Source: Methanoregula sp. (GTDB lineage: Archaea; Halobacteriota; Methanomicrobia; Methanomicrobiales; Methanospirillaceae). Taken from it: 24,955 nt of DNA. This document shows positions 7,638-13,781 of this stretch, piece by piece; positions within the stretch are counted from its first letter, which is position 1, and every line of letters starts with the position of its first letter. The notes beneath the pieces were generated by a model. The model searched no databases. It saw only the letters and a list, made by a program, of their open reading frames with translations, and was not told the DNA's origin. The position numbers and the translations under genes were made by a program. The DNA lies in NCBI GenBank assembly GCA_023228295.1, contig JALOBP010000046.1:1-24955 (forward strand), in the 5' to 3' direction.

Positions 7638-8819
7638 TCACGACCAGATTACATCCTCGGCATGACCAACAAAATAAACAGCACCGGTGTTAAAATCATA
7701 TTCCAGAATAAACAGACCCAGACCAACAGGCCGGATTTCCCGGATAACAACGGTATGATCGTTATCATCCTCGATTAATTTCACCCCGTTGATAACGAGT
7801 GCGGTATATTGATTTTGAGGATTGGATGTCTGAATTGTCAATGTGGATCCCACATCACTATATCCTGAAATCCGGGTATGGTACAGCGTAGTGCCGGAGG
7901 AATTCAGCCATGTTCCGGTGCTTTGCTTTTTCCAGTTAACATCTACCTTTTCAGCGGAGAATTCCCATATCTGGTCGCCAATTCCAAAGACTTTCCATTC
8001 CCCCGGATTGTTCGCCGTTTGTTTTACTTCGACAATGTCACCGGGGTCCAGGTATTTAACGGAACTACTGCCATAGGAGATTGTTGACCCTGATCCGGTA
8101 ATACGGAAGAGAAAATACGTGCCCTGATTGAGGGTATTTGAGCCGGAACGATAAAAACTGGTAGAATTTGCACCGACTACATTCGCAATCACCGGCCCAA
8201 CCGTTGACGGGGACTGGTTCATCGCATCTCCGATCAGCGACGTATTTGTGAGGATATAATTCACGACATTCTGGGGATCGGACGTGTCAATGCTGCTGCC
8301 ACCCGATCCGCCAACAGGTACCGGTGTTGCGTCCGGCCGGATTGTTTCTTTAAGTACCGCCACACCAGATGACCCGGATTTGATCACCACGCCCCCGCCC
8401 GAACTGCCGGATGTGTACACAACAGCTACAGTCTTTGGAGGGGAGGTAACGGGAAGGATCAGGTTCCTCCCGATCGTCCATTCATCACTGCCATCCGAAA
8501 TGGTATAATCGGTCCTTGGAGCCGGATCGATGTCGGTGACAATGGCAAACTCCCCCCTCCGGAGCGCATCGCCGCCATTATGATAGAGATAGAGCTCAGT
8601 CCCGTCGGCATTCAGCCCGGTCATGAAATTAATATTGGGGATCTCCTGTGGGGTGCTCTGGGAGGTCAGCATGACGGCAATGAGGGCTACTGCGGCTACC
8701 ACCAGGGCGATCATCAGGATGACACCGATGATCTCGGAAACACCCGATGCGGAATCCATGCCGGCCTTCTTCCCTTCTCCCGAAGACATAACGGTACCTG
8801 ACAAGTTCCTTAAACTCAT
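7638..8819 (-). CDS. Archaeal type IV pilin-like protein (pilin N-terminal domain)
   Basis: 393 residues. Residues about 22-52 (SASGVSEIIGVILMIALVVAAVALIAVML) are the typical archaeal pilin N-terminal helix; cleavage by the prepilin peptidase would fall just before it. The rest is Ser/Thr/Gly-rich and beta-predicted: a small domain (NFMTGLNADGTELYLYHNGG), a Gly/Ser linker, then a C-terminal domain (GTYFLFRITGSGS, DPGDIVEVKQTANNPGEWKV, ALVINGVKLIED). The start overlaps the stop of the upstream pilin gene by 4 bp (ATGA), indicating translational coupling. An in-frame ATG at 8787 (MSSGEG) or 8760 (MDSASG) could be the true start. Base composition of 7640-8200 looks more AT-rich than the neighbours. 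A large minor pilin or pilus-tip component is the best guess. Confidence 0.82.
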   Translation of the reverse strand: MSLRNLSGTVMSSGEGKKAGMDSASGVSEIIGVILMIALVVAAVALIAVMLTSQSTPQEIPNINFMTGLNADGTELYLYHNGGDALRRGEFAIVTDIDPAPRTDYTISDGSDEWTIGRNLILPVTSPPKTVAVVYTSGSSGGGVVIKSGSSGVAVLKETIRPDATPVPVGGSGGSSIDTSDPQNVVNYILTNTSLIGDAMNQSPSTVGPVIANVVGANSTSFYRSGSNTLNQGTYFLFRITGSGSTISYGSSSVKYLDPGDIVEVKQTANNPGEWKVFGIGDQIWEFSAEKVDVNWKKQSTGTWLNSSGTTLYHTRISGYSDVGSTLTIQTSNPQNQYTALVINGVKLIEDDNDHTVVIREIRPVGLGLFILEYDFNTGAVYFVGHAEDVIWS

Positions 8820-9799
8820 GTAATACCCGTGGCTATGTTATTAAAGGTAACAGCAAATTCAGCAGGATGCATCGTGAACCATATGTCTTCTGTGGTGTCC
8901 GTGAAGGGGCCGATTATCCTGACATAAGCATATGATGGTGAAGAGCCGGGCGTGCTGTTCCCGACCTCATACCATGCGGGGTCAGTCACGCCCCCGTTGC
9001 TAAGCGCATCAAGGAACGTGGCCTTCCACATCAGGGCCGTGGTGTGATCAGGGACATAAACATCAATCCTGACATCGGTTGTTTTTGCCGGGCCGATAAC
9101 GGCCGGTTTGTTTTTCAGGCGGGAATCCAGGCGTACGGGGCCATTCCCGCCAATACTTGCACCGCCATCAAGGGTGATGGGGGCGATGACCACGGAACTG
9201 GTGAATGCACCGGCATCTGTGGCACTGGCTGAACTGTTGATGATCGATATTGGCGGGGAGACACGGGTTGTTGAGCCGGACTCCTGTTCAAGGAAGACCC
9301 CGCCCGACTGGTAATAGTACTTCTGCTGGATCCAGTAGTTATTCTGCGACAGGTACTCGATCTTACTGAGAGAGTAGTCATAATGCGCAACGGTACCGGT
9401 ATTATCCGTGGTTGTGACATTCATCCAGTCCCCGCTGTTGGTGAGGGCGAGGATTGCCGGGGATGCCACGGGTTTCATCAGGCTGATGAACATCCCGCCG
9501 GCCTGCGTATTCCCACCACCGGTACCAAGGTTGAAGGACGTGGAGGTGGTCACCCCTGCCATTGAGGCTACTGACGGGTTGTTGCTGTTGATCCAGAGCG
9601 AGTCAAGGGTGATCTTGTATTCCGTGAACCGATCCTTCACTTCGTTCATATGGGTGATCTCGTCTTCACGGCCGGTCACCGGAACAATATACATCATCCA
9701 CAGGGCCATTGCAGCGACAAGGACACCAAGAAGCAGGACAAAGCCAACAACTTCCGAGAGTGCCAGTTCACGTTCCTGCCCTGCTGTACCGTCCCTCAT
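8816..9799 (-). CDS. Type IV pilin-like secreted protein, first gene of pilin operon
   Basis: 327 residues. The N-terminus has charged residues then ALSEVVGFVLLLGVLVAAMALWMM, the class III signal of archaeal pilins, with cleavage likely before ALSEVVG. The mature part is beta-rich and Ser/Thr/Asn-rich with many possible N-glycosylation sequons (for example NVT and NSS), including SWINSNNPS-like and PITLDGGASIGGNGPVRLD blocks. It resembles the large pilin-like proteins often found beside archaeal adhesion pili rather than a short major pilin. The next gene starts inside its stop codon (4-bp overlap). No assembly ATPase, membrane platform or prepilin peptidase gene is present in the window, so assembly machinery must be encoded elsewhere. 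Confidence 0.8.
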   Translation of the reverse strand: MRDGTAGQERELALSEVVGFVLLLGVLVAAMALWMMYIVPVTGREDEITHMNEVKDRFTEYKITLDSLWINSNNPSVASMAGVTTSTSFNLGTGGGNTQAGGMFISLMKPVASPAILALTNSGDWMNVTTTDNTGTVAHYDYSLSKIEYLSQNNYWIQQKYYYQSGGVFLEQESGSTTRVSPPISIINSSASATDAGAFTSSVVIAPITLDGGASIGGNGPVRLDSRLKNKPAVIGPAKTTDVRIDVYVPDHTTALMWKATFLDALSNGGVTDPAWYEVGNSTPGSSPSYAYVRIIGPFTDTTEDIWFTMHPAEFAVTFNNIATGIT

Positions 9800-9823
9800 G
9801 ATCTATTAACTCGTACGTGGCTT

Positions 9824-9839
9824 GGTTAATAAAGATATA
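9824..9839 (-). promoter_or_regulatory. TATA region of the pilin-like operon
   Basis: Read on the minus strand, GTATATCTTTATTAAC lies about 25-40 bp before the ATG at 9799. Initiation roughly 25 bp downstream would give a near-leaderless transcript; consistent with this no Shine-Dalgarno precedes the ATG. Confidence 0.4.
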
Positions 9840-9976
9840 CACCAGTTCACCGCTCATGACTGTATACTGGGGTCCGGATAAGGTTCGTCCGCGTGCAATC
9901 CCATTCAACGGTGATTCCCCTGGCAAGCGCAACCTGGGGGGGATTTTCTGCAAAACCCGGGATATTGGAACGGGGA

Positions 9977-9997
9977 TGTGGGGGGTCAGCGGGGGAA
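9977..9997 (+). repeat. G-rich repeat copy A
   Basis: The sequence ends GGGGGGTCAGCGGGGGAA and matches copies B and C at 15 or more of 17 core positions (GGGGGTCAGYGGGGGAA). It is preceded by GGGATGT, comparable with TTGATGG before copy B. Confidence 0.55.
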
Positions 9998-10085
9998 TTC
10001 CTGTTCCGTACCAGACACCGGGCCATCCGGAATATACGGTGTATTTTTTATGAAATGCCGATCGCAGTATCCTGCCAATAAACAC

Positions 10086-10204
10086 TTTTTCCCCCACTGA
10101 CCCCCCATCAATTCGCATGGAATTATCAGAAAAAGTAAAATTTTTACGTCGCATGCTTGATCAGGATGCGGTTCAATGGATTAGGTGGGTCAGTGGGGGA
10201 AAAA
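10086..10204. repeat. Inverted pair of G-rich repeats (copies B and C), MITE-like
   Basis: Copy B, TTTTTCCCCCACTGACCC at 10086-10103, is the exact reverse complement of copy C, GGGTCAGTGGGGGAAAAA at 10187-10204, 18 of 18 bases. The arms enclose 83 bp, giving a 119-bp unit with inverted ends. No target-site duplication is evident. It could form a long hairpin or be a small dispersed element; its copy number in the genome cannot be judged from here. Confidence 0.7.
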
Positions 10205-10369
10205 TGTAGCTCTCCCATGAATCCCGGCAGCATGAGTGTCCCTGATCAGGGTCCGGCATTTTTCCCGGCGGGTTTGTACGGGCAGAAGAAGGGTTTTCTA
10301 ATCCCGCACGCCAAATATCATGATCACACATCGGGCTCCATCCAGGGAACCCGTAATCAGGCTCTATCC

Positions 10370-11362
10370 ATGAAACTCTCCAAAGGCTGCGTTCTCTGCT
10401 ACCAGGGCGCAAAAATGGTACTCTTTGTTACGGGACGTTGCCACCGCACCTGCTGGTACTGCCCGCTCTCATCAGAACGGAAAGGCACCGATACAGTTTT
10501 TGCCAACGAGCACCCGGTCGATATTCCCGCCCAGATCATCGAAGTAGCCGAGAGCATGAGCGCTCTCGGTACGGGTATAACCGGCGGGGAGCCGCTGCTC
10601 GTCCTTGACAAGGTGACAGAATACTGCCGGTTGCTCAAAGGACATTTCGGGCCGGAACACCAGATCCACCTTTACACCGCCAAAGCACCCGGCGATGCCG
10701 AACTCGGGGAGATGCAGGGACTCGTTGACGAGATCCGGCTCCATCCTCCACGCGAGTGCTGGGATCCGATCCTCGACTCGGAGTTTATCCGCTCGGCAAA
10801 ACGGGCAAAAGAGATGAGCTTTGATATCGGCATCGAGGTACCGGCACTCCCCGGTCTCGAACTGCTGATCCCGGCACTCCCGTACCTCGACTTCCTCAAC
10901 ATCAATGAACTGGAATGGGGGGACACAAATGCTTACCAGATGCGCGAGCGGGGTTTTGAACTTGCCGATGAACTCCACAATGCCATTGACGGGGCGAAAG
11001 GCTGGGCAGAGGAACTGTGCCGACACGACAAGGTGCACTGGTGCTCCTCTGCATTCAAGGATTCGGTCCAGCTCCGGGAGCGGTTGAAGCGGATCGCGGA
11101 GAACACGGCCAGGCCATTCGATGAGATTACCGCGGATGGTACAATAGTATACGGTGTTTTTGAACCCGCGTCCGGCAGTACCGGCACGAGTGCCGTGTTC
11201 ATTGAAGAGCGGTTCGAGCCGGACAGTTACGTTATCTTCCCGGACCGGATCGAGATGGCATGGTGGCTGCTGGAGAAGCACGCCGATGAACTTGACGGGA
11301 AGAGATACGTTATCGAACGCTACCCGAACGGGGGCATGATTGTGGAGACGACGCCGCTATGA
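10370..11362 (+). CDS. Radical SAM protein (COG2108-like, PFL-activating enzyme related)
   Basis: 330 residues from ATG 10370. The radical SAM cluster motif is GRCHRTCWYC (C24, C28, C31; CxxxCxxC) and ITGGEPLL is the SAM-contacting GGE motif. A second pair, C7 and C10 (KGCVLCYQGAK), precedes it and may bind metal. The frame is open back to 10157, but that extension translates the G-rich intergenic repeat and is not protein-like, so the start just before the conserved MKLSKGC was chosen. The last 4 bp overlap the cis-prenyltransferase start (ATGA), so the two are translationally coupled. The substrate of this archaeal family is unknown to me; the coupling hints at, but does not show, a link to isoprenoid or glycan metabolism. 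Confidence 0.85.
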   Translation: MKLSKGCVLCYQGAKMVLFVTGRCHRTCWYCPLSSERKGTDTVFANEHPVDIPAQIIEVAESMSALGTGITGGEPLLVLDKVTEYCRLLKGHFGPEHQIHLYTAKAPGDAELGEMQGLVDEIRLHPPRECWDPILDSEFIRSAKRAKEMSFDIGIEVPALPGLELLIPALPYLDFLNINELEWGDTNAYQMRERGFELADELHNAIDGAKGWAEELCRHDKVHWCSSAFKDSVQLRERLKRIAENTARPFDEITADGTIVYGVFEPASGSTGTSAVFIEERFEPDSYVIFPDRIEMAWWLLEKHADELDGKRYVIERYPNGGMIVETTPL

Positions 11363-12141
11363 TCGTCCGGAACCTGGCAGACCGTATCTATGAACGGTTT
11401 CTCCGGTTCCAGTTCCGGCATATTCCCAACCACATTGCCATCATCCAGGACGGCAACCGGCGGTATGCAAGGCTCTTCGGGATAGACACGGCCGACGGCC
11501 ACCGGGCCGGGGCAGACAAGACTGAGGAGATGCTGGACTGGGCACATGAGCTCGGGGTCCGGCACATCACACTCTACACGTTCTCGACCGAGAACTTCTC
11601 GCGGGATAAGGTCGAGGTCGATCACCTCTTTTCACTCTTCGAGGAGAAGTTCCGCAGCATCATGACCGATGAGCGGGTGAAGAAGTACAAAATCCGCGTC
11701 CAGATGGTAGGCGATCGCTCACGCCTTCCCGACGACCTCATAGCCGCAATCGATACGGCCGAGAGCGCAACCAGGAACCATTCGGGATTCAGTCTCAATA
11801 TCGCCCTCGCCTACGGAGGCCGGAACGAGATCGTGCTTGCGGCCCGCGAGATCCTCGCAGGGGTTGCAGAAGGAGCAATCGATCCGGCCGCGATCAATGT
11901 CCGGACCGTTGAAGAGCATCTTCACGGGAGCAGGGGCATTCCACCGGTTGACCTGATTATCCGGACAGGCAACGAGTGCCGTACCTCCAACTTCCTCCCG
12001 TGGCTGGCAAGCGGCCACGAATCGGCGGTCTATTTCTGTGCTCCGTACTGGCCGCTCTTCCGGAAGATAGACCTCCTGCGGGCGGTCCGGATCTACGACC
12101 AGCGGATGTCGATCAAAAGCCAAATTTTCCCGCAAACGTGA
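11359..12141 (+). CDS. uppS: cis-prenyltransferase (undecaprenyl diphosphate synthase family), catalytic-type subunit
   Basis: 260 residues. It has the family motifs: HIAIIQDGNRRYA with catalytic D31, H48 in DGHRAG, FSTENFSR (76-82), ALAYGGRNEI, and DLIIRTGNECRTSNFLPW (198-215) for isopentenyl diphosphate binding. The family makes long-chain Z-polyprenyl diphosphates, in archaea the precursor of the dolichol-type carrier for N-glycans of S-layer, pilin and archaellin proteins. Oddities: the usual Gly-Gly-Glu after IRTG reads GNE, and the C-terminus reads YDQRMSIKSQIFPQT instead of the family's YQxRxRRFGG, so the RxG motif is absent. A degenerate homologue at 13083 retains RxG. ATGA overlap with the radical SAM gene upstream. 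Confidence 0.93.
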   Translation: MIVRNLADRIYERFLRFQFRHIPNHIAIIQDGNRRYARLFGIDTADGHRAGADKTEEMLDWAHELGVRHITLYTFSTENFSRDKVEVDHLFSLFEEKFRSIMTDERVKKYKIRVQMVGDRSRLPDDLIAAIDTAESATRNHSGFSLNIALAYGGRNEIVLAAREILAGVAEGAIDPAAINVRTVEEHLHGSRGIPPVDLIIRTGNECRTSNFLPWLASGHESAVYFCAPYWPLFRKIDLLRAVRIYDQRMSIKSQIFPQT

Positions 12142-12193
12142 ACGAATCGCTGACTATATGTCGTGGAACGGACAGAACATCACCTGATACAAA

Positions 12194-12889
12194 ATGCCAC
12201 ACAACAAGGAGCCGGGGAGTGCGTGGCGCCACACCACGGTGCTGGTGCGGGCCGATATCTACACCAAAGCGCAGGACCAGGGGATCGATATCAGCGATGC
12301 CTGCAACCGGGCGCTTGCGGATCTTCTCGGGATCGATTATCGCCAGCAGCATCTGGATGCCGTGCCCGTTCCGCCACCGGTGATCATTGCCAGTGACGGG
12401 GGAATCGCAGCACCGGCCGGGACGACAGGATTCCTGCACAAGCCATCCCAGCCACCGGTTATCAATGCCGATGACCCGAAAGCCCCGGGTACTATCGCCA
12501 CGATCAAAAAGCAGCCGGTAAAGAAACCTGCTCCCCCGCCGACAGGTCCGGAGATTCCGGTTAAGGAAACGAGGAGCACCCAAGCCGCGGTAAAAACCCC
12601 GGCTGCTGCCCCTGCCACAAAAGCCCGTAAACCTGCCCCGAAAAAAGCGGAGAAAGGCGACGTGCTGAAAAAATTCATTGCAGCAATGATCGTTCGCGCG
12701 GATACCGATGACGCGGTCATACCAAAGGAGGACCTGTACCAGATCTTCTCCCGCTGGTGCCGTGAGCAGAAGATAAGCCCGGTACCGGAAGCAAAACAGA
12801 TTACGGTTGCCCTCAAAAACAAGCTTGCATTCCGGGAAAAGAGTGTGGGCGGGAAACCCTGCTGGACGAACGTGCGGTTAAAGGATTGA
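12194..12889 (+). CDS. CcdA-like N-terminus fused through a Pro/Ala/Lys-rich linker to a winged-helix domain
   Basis: 231 residues. Residues about 13-52 (HTTVLVRADIYTKAQDQGI, then SDACNRALADLLGIDYRQQ) resemble archaeal CcdA-type ribbon-helix-helix antitoxin proteins. Residues about 53-155 are a low-complexity Pro/Ala/Lys/Thr-rich linker. Residues 156-231 (DVLKKFIAAMIVRADTDDA, EDLYQIFSRWCREQKISPV, KSVGGKPCWTNVRL) look like the C-terminal winged-helix domain found after poxvirus D5-type primase-helicases. Both ends suggest DNA binding, so a nucleoid or regulatory protein is plausible. No toxin gene adjoins it. It starts 52 bp after the cis-prenyltransferase stop and may be co-transcribed. Domain calls are from pattern memory; function unknown. 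Confidence 0.75.
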   Translation: MPHNKEPGSAWRHTTVLVRADIYTKAQDQGIDISDACNRALADLLGIDYRQQHLDAVPVPPPVIIASDGGIAAPAGTTGFLHKPSQPPVINADDPKAPGTIATIKKQPVKKPAPPPTGPEIPVKETRSTQAAVKTPAAAPATKARKPAPKKAEKGDVLKKFIAAMIVRADTDDAVIPKEDLYQIFSRWCREQKISPVPEAKQITVALKNKLAFREKSVGGKPCWTNVRLKD

Positions 12890-12893
12890 TCTC

Positions 12894-12900
12894 TTTTTTT
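12894..12900 (+). terminator. T-run terminator
   Basis: Seven T residues directly follow the stop of the CcdA-like/winged-helix gene, enough for archaeal intrinsic termination. Confidence 0.45.
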
Positions 12901-12996
12901 ACCCGGTAACAAGTATCAGAGAACCGGTTCAGGATAAACTTCAGTTCCCACGTTTTCTGTGTTATGCGTAAAATGATTGGGAGGGGGACTTCATCT

Positions 12997-13043
12997 CTCC
13001 CCATGAGGGGGGGGCAGCCCAAGGGGTGCACCCCCTGGCCCCC
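12997..13043. repeat. GC-rich palindromic element between convergent genes
   Basis: CCCC-ATGA-GGGG (12999-13010) is followed by eight consecutive G residues and then the perfect 12-bp palindrome GGGGTGCACCCC (13023-13034), flanked by AGCCCA and TGGCCCCC, which extend it as an imperfect hairpin. This composition is unlike the surrounding DNA and fits a dispersed palindromic repeat or structured RNA. Confidence 0.5.
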
Positions 13044-13058
13044 ACAAAAGATTCCAGT

Positions 13059-13066
13059 AAAAAAAA
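13059..13066 (-). terminator. T-run terminator for the degenerate cis-prenyltransferase gene
   Basis: Eight A residues on the plus strand are a U8 tract on the minus strand, 17 bases after the stop at 13083. Confidence 0.5.
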
Positions 13067-13082
13067 TCCGTATGGAACCTGC

Positions 13083-13712
13083 TTATTTCCCGAACCGCCG
13101 TATCCGGCTCTGGTAATCCCGCAGGATCCGCAAAAGATCCACTTCACGGATGAATTTCCAGTTGACGTCCGAGAAGAAGAGTTCGGAATACACCGACTGC
13201 CAGATCAGGAAATCCGTTAAGTGGTTGCCCCCGCTCTTGATCACCATGTCAGGAGTGTACTGGAATGTCAGGTACGAGTCCAGCAGCATTTCGTCCACCT
13301 GTTCCGGTGCAACATGCTCTTCTGCCATCCTGCGGATGCAGGAGGTGATCTCCTCCCGCCCGCTCTTGCCAATGGCAACCACGACATCCATGCCGGACCC
13401 GGACACCTCTTCTTTGTCACCGATATGGAGGTGCAGCCGGGCAATCGATCCGATCTTCCGTATCACAGGCAGGCAGCGGGCCATCTCGTCCGGCTGCTGC
13501 GTGGCGATATGGAATGTCAGCCCCCGGATTGCGGACCATTCGCCCTTATTCTTCTGGCCGACAGCTGCGGAGATCGCTATGCACCATGCGGTAACGCGAT
13601 AGAGTTTCTCCGGGGCATCGATCATGTCCTGCCCGCTGATCATGATGCAGACCTGCCCGGGCAGTTCATGGATCTGCCGACGGAGCAGGCGTGCAAGGAG
13701 CCAGTAGATCAT
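13083..13712 (-). CDS. Degenerate cis-prenyltransferase homologue, NgBR-like accessory subunit
   Basis: 209 residues from ATG 13712 (MIYWLLARLL); a TTG at 13736 preceded by AAGGAT is the alternative start, adding 8 residues. The C-terminus is plainly of the cis-prenyltransferase family: IWQSVYSELFFSDVNW, then DLLRILRDYQSRIRRFGK ending in the RxG motif. The N-terminus aligns with the family start, but IMDGNRR is replaced by CIMISGQDMID, so the catalytic Asp-Gly-Asn is gone, and IRTGGExRxSNF is replaced by IKSGGNHLTDF. This is the pattern of non-catalytic NgBR/Nus1 subunits of eukaryotic enzymes; heteromeric cis-prenyltransferases are also known in Methanosarcina. It probably pairs with the product of 11359-12141. 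It lies 45-69 bp after feoB on the same strand and may have its own promoter. Confidence 0.85.
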   Translation of the reverse strand: MIYWLLARLLRRQIHELPGQVCIMISGQDMIDAPEKLYRVTAWCIAISAAVGQKNKGEWSAIRGLTFHIATQQPDEMARCLPVIRKIGSIARLHLHIGDKEEVSGSGMDVVVAIGKSGREEITSCIRRMAEEHVAPEQVDEMLLDSYLTFQYTPDMVIKSGGNHLTDFLIWQSVYSELFFSDVNWKFIREVDLLRILRDYQSRIRRFGK

Positions 13713-13781
13713 GCTTTCCCAGTATTGCGGTGCCAAGGTAAATATCCTTGAGGGTCGGTTTTGCAGGGACGGGTGTATTCG

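Larger units (their letters stand above)
9800..10369. other. 570-bp divergent intergenic region with G-rich repeats
   Basis: This stretch lies between the leftward pilin operon and the rightward radical SAM gene. It contains the pilin promoter, three copies of a G-rich motif (see repeat entries), and a possible TATA element CCAAATATC near 10310 for the radical SAM gene. Open frames exist on both strands but have no recognisable protein features, and the short peptide GGSVGEK they share is simply the repeat translated. I see no convincing gene here. Confidence 0.6.

Noticed and set aside
9768..10154. A 128-codon leftward open frame upstream of the pilin operon.
   Set aside because: It overlaps the pilin gene start and promoter, has no protein-like features, and its GGSVGEK peptide is the translated G-rich repeat.
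9977..10204. A CRISPR remnant made of the G-rich repeats.
   Set aside because: Only three copies, in mixed orientation, with irregular spacing and no cas genes.
10157..10369. A longer start for the radical SAM gene at 10157.
   Set aside because: The added 71 codons run through the inverted repeat and read as low-quality sequence; the family N-terminus begins at 10370.
12194..13736. A type II toxin-antitoxin locus based on the CcdA-like N-terminus.
   Set aside because: The neighbouring gene is a cis-prenyltransferase homologue and no toxin-sized partner is present on either side.
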